DNA from: RPQJ01 sp963706535
Lineage (GTDB): Bacteria; Pseudomonadota; Gammaproteobacteria; Steroidobacterales; Steroidobacteraceae
Assembly: GCA_963706535.1 (NCBI GenBank)
Contig: CAVPMU010000002.1
Span: 372,001 to 436,000, forward strand
Direction of reading: 5' to 3'
DNA length: 64,000 bases
Every line of letters begins with the position of its first letter. The stretch's first letter is position 1. Position numbers and translations under genes: made by a program. The notes under the pieces are model-generated. The model made no database searches. It was given only the letters and a program-made list of their open reading frames with translations, and had not been told where the DNA came from. Shown one piece after another: positions 51,296 through 59,753 of this stretch.

Positions 51296-52051
51296 GTGGC
51301 AACGCGCAAACCTCTGATCGGCATTCCCGCGGATCGCCGGATCCTCGGACCGCACCCTTTCCATTGCGTCGGTGAGAAGTACATCAACGCGGTGGCCGAG
51401 GCGGCGCAGGCCATCCCCGTGCTGATTCCAGCGCTCGGGGAACGCGCCGACCTCGAGGCGATCCTCGCGCACGTGGACGGGATCCTGTTGACGGGGAGTC
51501 CGTCGAACGTGGAGCCTGCCCGGTACGCCGGCCCCGCCGCGGATCCCGAGACCTTGCACGATCCGCATCGCGACGCGACCACGCTGCCGATGATCCCGCG
51601 GGTGGTCGAGTCGGGCATGCCGCTCTTCGCCGTGTGCCGCGGCTTCCAGGAAATGAACGTCGCGTTCGGCGGCACGCTCTGGCAGAAGGTGCAGGAAGTG
51701 CCCGGCATGAGCGACCACCGCGAGAACAAGGAGGACCCGCTCGAGGTGCAGTACGCTACCGTGCACGAGGTCGAACTCGTGGCGGGCGGCCAGCTGCGGC
51801 GCATCGCGGGAGCCGACCGCGTGATGGTCAACTCGCTGCACTCGCAGGGCGTGCAGCGGCTCGGCGATGGCCTCGAGGTCGAGGCGCGCTCACCCGACGG
51901 CCTCATCGAGGGCTTTCGCGTGCGTTCGGCGCCAGGATTCGCGCTCGCGGTGCAATGGCACCCCGAGTGGCAGGTGATGAAGAACCCATTCTCGCAGGCA
52001 CTTTTCGCCGCCTTTGGAGAGGCGGCGAGGGCGCACGCAAAAGGACGCTGA
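51296..52051 (+). CDS. puuD: Gamma-glutamyl-GABA hydrolase
   Basis: This class I amidotransferase-fold hydrolase releases GABA and glutamate from gamma-glutamyl-GABA. The 251-residue protein has the nucleophile Cys114 in FAVCRGFQEMN and the His222/Glu224 pair in VQWHPEWQ, placed as in E. coli PuuD. The GTG at 51296 has AGGA nine bases upstream; the longer frame to 51191 is not supported. It is followed two bases later by the second PuuA-like gene. Confidence 0.93.
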   Translation: MATRKPLIGIPADRRILGPHPFHCVGEKYINAVAEAAQAIPVLIPALGERADLEAILAHVDGILLTGSPSNVEPARYAGPAADPETLHDPHRDATTLPMIPRVVESGMPLFAVCRGFQEMNVAFGGTLWQKVQEVPGMSDHRENKEDPLEVQYATVHEVELVAGGQLRRIAGADRVMVNSLHSQGVQRLGDGLEVEARSPDGLIEGFRVRSAPGFALAVQWHPEWQVMKNPFSQALFAAFGEAARAHAKGR

Positions 52052-52053
52052 AC

Positions 52054-53391
52054 ATGAGTACGCCCATACGGCAATTCTTCAAGGAACACGGCATCTCGGA
52101 GGTCGAGGCCGTGGTCCCCGACATGGCGGGCATCGCGCGCGGCAAGGTGATGCCGGCGATGAAGTTCGCCGAAGACGAGGGCATGAGGATGCCGGAGAGC
52201 ATCTTCCTGCAGACCGTCACCGGCGATTACCCGGAGGACGACCGCGCCATCAGCCCGTCGGAGATCGACATCGTGCTGAAGGCCGACCCCGGCACCACGC
52301 GCGTCGTGCCCTGGGCCGCGGAGCCGACCGCGCAGGTCATCCACGACAGCTTCTATTCCGACGGACGGCCGGTGACGATGGCGCCGCGCTACGTGCTGCG
52401 GCACATCCTCGACCTCTACGCCCAGCAGGGGTGGAAGCCGATCGTCGCGCCGGAACTCGAGTTCTACCTCGTCGAGCCCAACATCGACTCGGACTATCCG
52501 CTCAAGCCGCCGATCGGCCGCTCCGGCCGCCCGGAGATCGGGCGCCAGTCCTACAGCATCGCGGCGGTGAACGAGTTCGACCCGCTGTTCGACGACATCT
52601 ACGCGTTCTGCGAGGCGCAGGAGATCGAGATCGACACGCTGATCCACGAGGACGGCGCCGCGCAGATGGAGATCAACCTGATCCACGGCGACGGCATGTC
52701 GCTCGCCGACCAGGTGTTCATGTTCAAGCGCACGGCGCGCGAGGCGGCGTTCCGCCACAAGATGTACGCGACGTTCATGTCGAAGCCGATGGCGCGCGAG
52801 CCCGGCAGCGCCATGCACATCCACCAGAGCGTGGTCGATGCGAAGACCGGCAAGAATGTCTTCAGCGACAAGGACGGCAACCCGAGCCAGTTGTTCTTTG
52901 CGCACATCGCCGGCCTGCAGAAGTACCTGCCGTCGGCGATGTCGCTGTTCGCGCCGAACGTGAATGCGTTCCGGCGCATCATCCTGCGGCACCTCGCGCC
53001 CATCAACACGCAGTGGGGCTACGACAACCGCACCGCGGGACTGCGCGTGCCGATCTCGAACGCCGAGAACCGACGCGTCGAGAACCGGCTCGGCGGCGCG
53101 GATGCGAACCCCTACCTCGCCATCGCAGCGTCGCTCGCCTGTGGTTACCTCGGCATGATGGAAGGCCTGAAGCCCTCGGAGCCGGTGTCCGGCAGTGCCT
53201 ACGACCTGCCGTTCGGCCTGCCGCGCAACCTCGAGGAGTCGGTGCGGATGCTGCGCAGCTGCCGCCCGCTCATCGACCTGCTCGGCGAGCGCTTCGTGCT
53301 GGCCTACACGGCCGTCAAGGAGAGCGAACTCGACACGTTCCTGCAGGTGATCAGCTCGTGGGAACGCGAGCACCTGCTGCTCAATGTGTGA
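52054..53391 (+). CDS. Gamma-glutamylputrescine synthetase-like ligase 2
   Basis: This 445-residue paralogue of the ligase at 49687 starts STPIRQFFKEHGISEVEAVVPDMAG. Metal and substrate motifs: APELEFYLVE, EDGAAQMEINLIHGD, GSAMHIHQSVVD and YDNRTAGLRVP. It differs much from ligase 1 across the substrate side (EDGAAQMEIN vs EYGPGQFEVN; MHIHQ vs LHVSL). It may use another amine, such as spermidine or a monoamine (inference). puuD is two bases upstream, so they are one transcript. Confidence 0.85.
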   Translation: MSTPIRQFFKEHGISEVEAVVPDMAGIARGKVMPAMKFAEDEGMRMPESIFLQTVTGDYPEDDRAISPSEIDIVLKADPGTTRVVPWAAEPTAQVIHDSFYSDGRPVTMAPRYVLRHILDLYAQQGWKPIVAPELEFYLVEPNIDSDYPLKPPIGRSGRPEIGRQSYSIAAVNEFDPLFDDIYAFCEAQEIEIDTLIHEDGAAQMEINLIHGDGMSLADQVFMFKRTAREAAFRHKMYATFMSKPMAREPGSAMHIHQSVVDAKTGKNVFSDKDGNPSQLFFAHIAGLQKYLPSAMSLFAPNVNAFRRIILRHLAPINTQWGYDNRTAGLRVPISNAENRRVENRLGGADANPYLAIAASLACGYLGMMEGLKPSEPVSGSAYDLPFGLPRNLEESVRMLRSCRPLIDLLGERFVLAYTAVKESELDTFLQVISSWEREHLLLNV

Positions 53392-53393
53392 GG

Positions 53394-53523
53394 AAAGCGG
53401 ATAGCGGATAGCGGATAGCGGATAGTGGGCAGAGCCGGCACACCGCCGACTCCGCATCTTCACTATCCGCTATCCGCTGTTCACTATCCGCTATCCGCTA
53501 TCCGCTGTCCGTCACTAACCGCT
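53394..53523 (+). repeat. Palindromic element 6, GCGGATA variant
   Basis: The left arm (53394-53427) has four GCGGATA units and the right arm (53461-53523) has TATCCGC units in two runs separated by TGTTCAC, then GTCACTAACCGCT, like the outer motif of other copies. The core is GC-rich with only a weak inverted repeat. The left arm begins two bases after the stop of ligase 2. Confidence 0.85.
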
Positions 53524-53537
53524 ATCTTCGAGCCGCC

Positions 53538-54935
53538 ATGCCCACCACCACACCCTACGTCTCCGAGCGCACCACCGCCGCCTGGCAGGACCTCGACCGC
53601 CAGCATTACCTGCACCCGTTCACGGACTACAAGTCCCTGCACGGCAAGGGTGCGCGGGTGATCGTCAAGGCAGAGGGCATCTACCTGTACGACTCCGAGG
53701 GCAACCGCATGCTCGACGGCATGGCGGGCCTGTGGTGCGTGAACCTGGGCTACGGCCGCCGCGAGCTGGCGGAGGCCGCGTACCGGCAGATGCTGGAGCT
53801 GCCGTACTACAACAGCTTCTTCCAGACGGCGCACCCGCCTGCGATCGAGCTCGCGAAGCAGCTCGTCGACCTCACCCCGCCGCAGTTCAACCGCGTGTTC
53901 TTCACCGGGTCGGGCTCGGAGGGCAACGACACGGTCGTGCGACTGGTGCGCCGCTACTGGGACCTGCTCGAGCAGCCCGAGCGCAAGGTCATCATCAGCC
54001 GGGTGAATGCCTACCACGGCAGCACGATGGCGGGCGCCAGCCTCGGCGGAATGGCGTTCATGCACAAGCAGGGCGGCCTGCCGATTCCCGACATCGTGCA
54101 CATCCCGCAGCCCTACTGGTTCGGCGAGGGTGGCGATCTCTCGCCGGCCGAGTTCGGCCTGCGAGCAGCGCGCGAGCTCGAGCGGAAGATCGAGGAGCTG
54201 GGCGCGCACCGGGTCGCGGCATTCATCGGCGAGCCGATCCAGGGCGCGGGCGGCGTGATCATCCCGCCGGACACCTACTGGCCCGAGATCCAGCGCATCT
54301 GCGACCGCTACGGCATCCTGCTGGTCGCCGACGAAGTGATCTGCGGCTTCGGCCGCACCGGGCACTGGTTCGGGTCCGACCTGTACGGCATCCGACCGGA
54401 CCTGATGACCATCGCGAAGGGGCTGTCCTCGGGCTACCTGCCGATCGGCGGCGTCATGGTCGCCGACCGCGTGGCGGACACCCTGATCGACAAGGGGGGT
54501 GAATTCGCGCACGGGTACACCTACTCCGGACATCCGGTCGCCTGCGCCGTCGCGAGCGTCAACCTGACCCTGCTGCAGCAGGAGAACCTCGTCACGAGGA
54601 CTCGTGACGAGACCGGTCCGTACCTGGCCGCGAAGTGGCGCGAACTCGCCACGCATCCGCTGGTGGGCGAGGCCCGCAGCGTGGGCCTGATCGGGGCGCT
54701 CGAGCTGGTCCGCGACAAGAAGACCCGCCGGTTCTTCGACAACCTGGGCGAGGTCGGCACCATCTGCCGTGACTTCTGCTTCCAGAACGGCCTGATCATG
54801 CGTGCGACGCGCGACACGATGATCATTTCCCCGCCGCTGGTGATCAACCGCGAGCAGATCGACGAGCTCGCCGAGAAGGCCTGGCGCTGCCTGGACCTGA
54901 CGCTCGAGCGGTGCCGGGCCGAGGGCAGGATGTAG
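53538..54935 (+). CDS. Class III aminotransferase, putrescine:pyruvate-like
   Basis: This 465-residue PLP enzyme starts with the YLHPFTDYKSLHGKGARVI region typical of SpuC-type putrescine (or spermidine/cadaverine) aminotransferases. Other motifs: VFFTGSGSEGNDTVVRL, VADEVICGFGRTGHW and TIAKGLSSGYLPIGG with the PLP lysine. It would transaminate putrescine to 4-aminobutanal directly, in parallel with the PuuAB route. It lies between two heptamer elements. It is clearly different from the aminotransferase at 36735. Confidence 0.88.
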   Translation: MPTTTPYVSERTTAAWQDLDRQHYLHPFTDYKSLHGKGARVIVKAEGIYLYDSEGNRMLDGMAGLWCVNLGYGRRELAEAAYRQMLELPYYNSFFQTAHPPAIELAKQLVDLTPPQFNRVFFTGSGSEGNDTVVRLVRRYWDLLEQPERKVIISRVNAYHGSTMAGASLGGMAFMHKQGGLPIPDIVHIPQPYWFGEGGDLSPAEFGLRAARELERKIEELGAHRVAAFIGEPIQGAGGVIIPPDTYWPEIQRICDRYGILLVADEVICGFGRTGHWFGSDLYGIRPDLMTIAKGLSSGYLPIGGVMVADRVADTLIDKGGEFAHGYTYSGHPVACAVASVNLTLLQQENLVTRTRDETGPYLAAKWRELATHPLVGEARSVGLIGALELVRDKKTRRFFDNLGEVGTICRDFCFQNGLIMRATRDTMIISPPLVINREQIDELAEKAWRCLDLTLERCRAEGRM

Positions 54936-55068
54936 GAAGGGAATAGGGGGTAGGGGATAGGGGATAGTCGGAGCGCGCAGCCGCGGCGTCAGTGACCACC
55001 TCGGCGTGAAGCCGTTCCCGCTATCCCCTATCCCCTATCCCCTATCCCCTATCCCCTATCCCCTTTCT
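54936..55068 (+). repeat. Heptamer-arm palindromic element 7 (before potF)
   Basis: The left arm (54936-54967) has GGGGATA and GGGGGTA units starting right after the aminotransferase TAG. The core (54968-55018) is longer than in other copies, with GCCGCGGC and CGGC-GTGAA-GCCG. The right arm has six TATCCCC units (55022-55063). It ends five bases before a good -35 site of potF. Confidence 0.88.
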
Positions 55069-55073
55069 TTCGC

Positions 55074-55102
55074 TTGGCTCTGCTCCGCCATTGCGCTATA
55101 CA
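55074..55102 (+). promoter_or_regulatory. Sigma-70-like promoter of potF copy 1
   Basis: TTGGCT (55074-55079) and TATACA (55097-55102) have a 17-base spacer. Transcription would start near 55109, about 35 bases before the ATG. Confidence 0.65.
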
Positions 55103-55143
55103 GCCACCTTCGTTTTCCACGTCCTCACAGGGGTAGTCCTACG

Positions 55144-56286
55144 ATGAACATCAGCATTCGGGCGGCACTGGCCTGCCTGGTCGCGAGCACCGCGCTGGTC
55201 GGTTGCGGAAAGAAGGAACAGGCGCCTGCGGATACGGCGCAGGCTCCTGCTGCGCCGGCCGAGGAGAAGGTCGTCAACGTCTACAACTGGTCGGACTACA
55301 TCGACCCGGCGACGATCGAGCAGTTCACGGCCGAGACCGGCATCAAGGTCAACTACGACGTGTTCGACTCGAACGAGGTGCTCGAGACCAAGCTCCTCGC
55401 CGGCAACACCGGCTACGACGTGGTCGTCCCGTCGGCCTCGTTCATGGAGCGGCAGATCAAGGCGGGCGTGTTCCAGAAGCTCGACCGCGCCAAGCTCTCG
55501 AACTGGGACAAGCTGGACGCCGAGATCCTGCAGCGCGTGGCGCTGCACGACCCGGGTAACGAACACTCGGTCAACCACATGTGGGGCACCACGGGCATCG
55601 GCTTCAACGAGGGCAAGGTCACAGCCATCGACCCTAACGCGCCGGTCGACAGCTGGGACCTGGTGTTCGACCCGAAGCAGGTCGCCAAGTACAAGGACTG
55701 CGGCGTCTCCGTGCTCGACGCGCCGAGCGAGATCGTCGCCGCGGTGCTGGCGTGGAAGGGCAAGGACCCCAACAGCCAGGATCCGGCCGACCTGCAGATG
55801 GCCGAGGATGTGCTGATGTCTATCCGCCCGTACATCCGCATGATCCACAGCTCGAACTACATCGACGCGCTCGCCAACGGCGAACTGTGCGTGGCGGTGG
55901 GCTGGAGCGGCGACGTGCTGCAGTCGCGCGACCGTGCCGAGGAAGCCGGCCAGGGCAACGTGATCAAGTACAACGTGCCCAAGGAAGGCACGATCATCTG
56001 GTTCGACATGTACGCGGTGCCGGCCGATGCGCCCCACGTGGACAACGCGCACGCCTTCATCAACTACATGATGAAGCCCGAGGTGGCTGCCGCGAACTCC
56101 AACTTCGTCAACTACGCCACCGGCAACGCGGCGTCGCTGCCGATGGTGGACGAGGCGGTCCGCAACGACCCGGGCGTGTACCCCCCGGCCGAGGTCAAGG
56201 CGAAACTGTTCCCGGACCTCGCCGAGTCCGAGGAGTTCACGCGCCTGCTGAACCGCTCGTGGACGAGGTTCACGACCGGCCAGTGA
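55144..56286 (+). CDS. potF: Putrescine/polyamine ABC transporter binding protein, copy 1
   Basis: This 380-residue periplasmic binding lipoprotein has a signal peptide with lipobox LVGC, a short Ala/Pro linker and a PotF/PotD fold: VVNVYNWSDYIDPATIEQF, VFDSNEVLETKLLAG, HMWGTTGIGFNEGKV and YVNYATGNAA-type end (FVNYATGNAAS). The substrate residues cannot be checked here. The ATG at 55144 is used; a frame going back to 55006 would translate the heptamer element. A terminator follows. Confidence 0.93.
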   Translation: MNISIRAALACLVASTALVGCGKKEQAPADTAQAPAAPAEEKVVNVYNWSDYIDPATIEQFTAETGIKVNYDVFDSNEVLETKLLAGNTGYDVVVPSASFMERQIKAGVFQKLDRAKLSNWDKLDAEILQRVALHDPGNEHSVNHMWGTTGIGFNEGKVTAIDPNAPVDSWDLVFDPKQVAKYKDCGVSVLDAPSEIVAAVLAWKGKDPNSQDPADLQMAEDVLMSIRPYIRMIHSSNYIDALANGELCVAVGWSGDVLQSRDRAEEAGQGNVIKYNVPKEGTIIWFDMYAVPADAPHVDNAHAFINYMMKPEVAAANSNFVNYATGNAASLPMVDEAVRNDPGVYPPAEVKAKLFPDLAESEEFTRLLNRSWTRFTTGQ

Positions 56287-56310
56287 GCCGCCTGCGGCTT
56301 GACTGAGCGC

Positions 56311-56346
56311 GGGGCGGTCGGACACGGGTCCGGCCGCCCCGTTTTC
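56311..56346 (+). terminator. Terminator between the two potF genes
   Basis: A 13-bp stem (56311-56323 with 56328-56340, one G-T pair) and the loop ACGG are followed by GTTTTCGTT. This should end most transcripts of potF copy 1 before copy 2 and the transporter genes. Confidence 0.85.
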
Positions 56347-56441
56347 GTTCCCGAACTACACATTGCAGGGTCGCTGAGCTATAAACGGCAGGGTCGCCGC
56401 CGCCGGGCGCGCGGCTCGTACCCCGGCCAACAGGGAGTCCC

Positions 56442-57587
56442 ATGAGCAATACCGCAAAGGCGGTCGCCGCAATGCTGCTCGCGGCTGCATGTCTCGCAGG
56501 CTGCGGCCAGAAATCGGAGCCAACCAGCGCCGTGGAACCGGCCGTCTCGGCCCCGGCCGCGGAGGAAAAGCTCCTCAACGTCTACAACTGGTCCGACTAC
56601 ATCGACCCCAAGGTCATCGAAGACTTCACGGCCGCGACCGGCATCGAGGTCCGCTACGACGTCTTCGATTCCAACGAGGTCCTCGAGACGAAGCTGCTCA
56701 CCGGCCACTCCGGCTACGACGTGGTGGTGCCGAGCGCCTATTTCCTCGAGCGCCAGATCGCGGCCGGCGTGTTCGCCACGCTCGACAAGGCGCGCCTGCC
56801 GAACCTCGCGAACATGGATCCCGGGTTGCAGGCCCGCGCTGCGGCACACGATCCCGGCAACGAGCACGGGGTGGTTTACATGTGGGGCACCACCGGCATC
56901 GGCTACGACGCCGGGAAGGTCCGCGCCATCATGCCGGATGCCCCCGTCGATTCGTGGAACCTCGTGCTCGACCCTGCGATCGTGGCGAAATTCGCCGATT
57001 GCGGCGTCTCGGTGCTCGACGATCCGACCGACATGGTGGCCACGGTGCTGCTGTGGCTCGGCAAGGACCCGAACAGCCAGTCCGAGGACGACCTCAAGCT
57101 CGCCGAGGAGAAGCTGCTCGCGATCCGGCCGTATGTCCGCTCGATCCACAGCTCGCAGTACATCGAGGACCTCGCCAACGGCGAGAGCTGCATCGCCGTG
57201 GGCTACAGCGGCGACGTGCTGCAGGCGCAGGACCGAGCCGAGGAGGCGGGCAAGGACGCCGAGATCGAGTACTCGATCCCGCGCGAGGGCGCGCTCATGT
57301 GGTTCGACACGCTGGCGGTGCCGGCCGATGCGCCGCACCCCGGCAACGCCCATGCCTTCATCGACTACCTGATGAAGCCCGAGGTCGCGGCCGCCAACTC
57401 CAATTTCGTCTACTACGCCAACGCCAACGCCGCCGCCACGCCGCTGGTGGACGAGGAGTTGCGCTCCGATCCAGGCATCTATCCGACGCCCGAGGTCAAG
57501 GCGCGGCTGCAGCCCAACCTCGCCAAGTCCGCCGAATTCACCCGCCTGCTGAACCGGTCGTGGACTCGCTTCACGACCGGACGCTAG
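56442..57587 (+). CDS. Polyamine ABC transporter binding protein, copy 2
   Basis: This 381-residue paralogue of the gene at 55144 has the lipobox LAGC, LLNVYNWSDYIDPKVIEDF, and YMWGTTGIGYDAGKV. It shares the same layout; differences lie mainly in the linker and in loops. AGGGAG lies five bases before the ATG, and TATAAA at 56380-56385 may be its -10 site. It stands directly before potG, so it belongs to the transporter operon. The two copies may differ in affinity for putrescine and spermidine (inference). Confidence 0.92.
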   Translation: MSNTAKAVAAMLLAAACLAGCGQKSEPTSAVEPAVSAPAAEEKLLNVYNWSDYIDPKVIEDFTAATGIEVRYDVFDSNEVLETKLLTGHSGYDVVVPSAYFLERQIAAGVFATLDKARLPNLANMDPGLQARAAAHDPGNEHGVVYMWGTTGIGYDAGKVRAIMPDAPVDSWNLVLDPAIVAKFADCGVSVLDDPTDMVATVLLWLGKDPNSQSEDDLKLAEEKLLAIRPYVRSIHSSQYIEDLANGESCIAVGYSGDVLQAQDRAEEAGKDAEIEYSIPREGALMWFDTLAVPADAPHPGNAHAFIDYLMKPEVAAANSNFVYYANANAAATPLVDEELRSDPGIYPTPEVKARLQPNLAKSAEFTRLLNRSWTRFTTGR

Positions 57588-57612
57588 TCGCCCAACCCTG
57601 GCACGGAGCCAC

Positions 57613-58758
57613 ATGGCCACCTCACCGCGCGATCCGCAACTGAAATTCGAGCCCTGGAACGATCCCGACGCGCAGCCGTACGTGCGGATCGAGCGGGTGA
57701 CCAAGAAGTTCGGCGACTTCGTCGCCGTCGACAACGTCTCGCTCGGCATCTACAAGAAGGAAATCTTCTGCCTGCTCGGAGCCTCCGGCTGCGGCAAGAC
57801 GACCCTGCTCAGGATGCTGGCCGGCTTCGAGCGGCCGACCGCCGGCCGCATCTTCCTCGACGGCGCGGACATCACCGACATCCCGCCCTACGAGCGGCCG
57901 ATCAACATGATGTTCCAGTCGTATGCGCTCTTCCCGCACATGACCGTGGAACAGAACGTGGCGTTCGGACTGAAGCAGGACAGGCTCGCGAAGGCAGAGA
58001 TCGCCAAGCGCGTCGGCGACATGCTCGAACTCGTCAAGCTCGGGCAGTTCGCCAGGCGCAAGCCGCACCAGCTCTCCGGAGGCCAGCGGCAGCGCGTGGC
58101 GCTCGCCCGCTCACTGGTGAAGAAGCCGAAGCTGCTGCTGCTCGACGAGCCGCTCGCGGCGCTCGACAAGAAGCTGCGCGAGCACACGCAGTTCGAGCTG
58201 ATCAACATCCAGGAGACCCTCGGCGTCACCTTCATCGTGGTCACCCACGACCAGGAGGAGGCCATGACGCTGTCGAGCCGCATCGGGCTCATGAACCACG
58301 GCGAGATCGTGCAGGTGGGCACGCCGACCGACATCTACGAGTATCCCATCTCCCGCTTCGTCGCCGAGTTCATCGGCTCGGTCAACATGTTCGAGGGCCG
58401 GCTGATCGAGGACGAGCCCTCCTACGTGAGGATCGAGGCCAACGACCTCGATGCGCCGATCTACGTGGACCACGGCGTGAGCTCGGCGCCCGGCGCCACG
58501 GTCTGGGCGGCGATCCGTCCCGAGAAGATATTCATGGCGCGGGAGAAGCCGGAGGGCACGGACAACGTCACGCCGGCCGTGGTGCGCGACATCGCCTACA
58601 TGGGCGACCTGTCGATCTACCTGCTCAGGCTCGAGTCCGGGAAGATCGTGCGGGTCACCCAGCCCAACGTCTTCCGCAAGGCCGACGAGCGCGTCACCTG
58701 GGACGAGAAGGTCTACCTGCACTGGGATCCGTCGAGCCCGGTGGTGGTCACGAAATGA
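57613..58758 (+). CDS. potG: Polyamine ABC transporter ATPase
   Basis: This 381-residue ATP-binding subunit has Walker A GASGCGKTTLLRM, the Q-loop MMFQSYALFPHM, the signature LSGGQRQRVALARSLV and Walker B LLLLDEPLAALD with the following H-loop VVTHDQEEAM. A C-terminal TOBE-type domain (AAIRPEKIFMAREKP) follows. Length and order with PotH and PotI are as in E. coli potFGHI. ATG start; it overlaps potH by ATGA. Confidence 0.95.
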   Translation: MATSPRDPQLKFEPWNDPDAQPYVRIERVTKKFGDFVAVDNVSLGIYKKEIFCLLGASGCGKTTLLRMLAGFERPTAGRIFLDGADITDIPPYERPINMMFQSYALFPHMTVEQNVAFGLKQDRLAKAEIAKRVGDMLELVKLGQFARRKPHQLSGGQRQRVALARSLVKKPKLLLLDEPLAALDKKLREHTQFELINIQETLGVTFIVVTHDQEEAMTLSSRIGLMNHGEIVQVGTPTDIYEYPISRFVAEFIGSVNMFEGRLIEDEPSYVRIEANDLDAPIYVDHGVSSAPGATVWAAIRPEKIFMAREKPEGTDNVTPAVVRDIAYMGDLSIYLLRLESGKIVRVTQPNVFRKADERVTWDEKVYLHWDPSSPVVVTK

Positions 58759-59753
58759 GCGGCCAGGGCTACCTGCCGCTCGGGCAGCAGATCAGCTCGG
58801 GTCTTGCCGACGCGGTGAACGCGGTGGTGCGCTCGCCGGTCGGCCGTCGCCTGAAGCGCTGGGGAGTGACCGGGCGGACCCTCGTCACCTCCGTGCCGTA
58901 CCTGTGGCTCGTGATGTTCTTCCTGGTCCCGTTCGTGATCGTGCTCAAGATCTCGTTCTCGGACGCGCAGATCGCGATGCCGCCCTACCAGCCGCTGTTG
59001 CAGTGGGCGTCCGAGCGGGTGCTGGCGATCAAGCTCAACTTCGCCAACTACGCCTTCCTCATCGAGGACAACCTCTACTGGAAGGCCTACCTCAACTCGA
59101 TCTTCGTCGCGGGGGCCTCCACGCTGCTGTGCCTGCTGATCGGCTACCCGATGGCCTATGCGATCGCGCGCGCCCAGTCCTCGACGCGCAACGTGCTGCT
59201 GCTGCTGGTGATCCTGCCGTTCTGGACCTCGTTCCTGCTGCGCGTGTACGCCTGGATCGGCATCCTCAAGAACAACGGCCTGATCAACAACGCGCTCATG
59301 AGCCTCGGGCTCATCGACCAGCCCATCCAGATGCTGCAGACGGACTTCGCCGTCTACGTGGGCATCGTCTACTCCTACCTGCCATTCATGATCCTGCCGC
59401 TCTACGCCAACCTCGAGAAGATGGACCTCACGCTGCTCGAGGCGGCGGCGGACCTCGGCTACAAGCCCTGGAAGGCTTTCCTCAAGGTCACGCTGCCGCT
59501 TTCCATGCCGGGCGTGATCGCGGGCTGCCTGCTGGTCTTCATCCCGGCGGTGGGCGAGTTCGTGATCCCGTCGCTGCTCGGCGACCCGGGCATGCTGATG
59601 ATCGGCAAGGTTTTGTGGGTGGAATTCTTCAACAACCGTGACTGGCCGGTGGCGAGCGCGGTCGCGATCGCGCTGCTGCTGTTCCTGGTCATCCCGATCA
59701 TGTACTTCCAGCGTGCGCAGGACGCGGAAGCCGCCGCCGGAGGGCACCGCTGA
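58755..59753 (+). CDS. potH: Polyamine ABC transporter permease PotH
   Basis: This 332-residue inner-membrane permease has about six membrane helices and the cytoplasmic EAA loop EAAADLGYKPWKAFLKVTLP, which contacts the ATPase. A polar N-terminal stretch precedes the first helix (VPYLWLVMFFLVPFVIVL). It overlaps potG by four bases and potI by one (TGATG). Confidence 0.94.
   Translation: MSGQGYLPLGQQISSGLADAVNAVVRSPVGRRLKRWGVTGRTLVTSVPYLWLVMFFLVPFVIVLKISFSDAQIAMPPYQPLLQWASERVLAIKLNFANYAFLIEDNLYWKAYLNSIFVAGASTLLCLLIGYPMAYAIARAQSSTRNVLLLLVILPFWTSFLLRVYAWIGILKNNGLINNALMSLGLIDQPIQMLQTDFAVYVGIVYSYLPFMILPLYANLEKMDLTLLEAAADLGYKPWKAFLKVTLPLSMPGVIAGCLLVFIPAVGEFVIPSLLGDPGMLMIGKVLWVEFFNNRDWPVASAVAIALLLFLVIPIMYFQRAQDAEAAAGGHR

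Noticed and set aside
55006..55143. Upstream in-frame extension of potF that would encode (PYPLSPI)-type repeats
   Set aside because: Three TATCCCC units (21 bases) always translate as a seven-residue repeat. The real signal peptide starts at 55144 behind a promoter and ribosome site.
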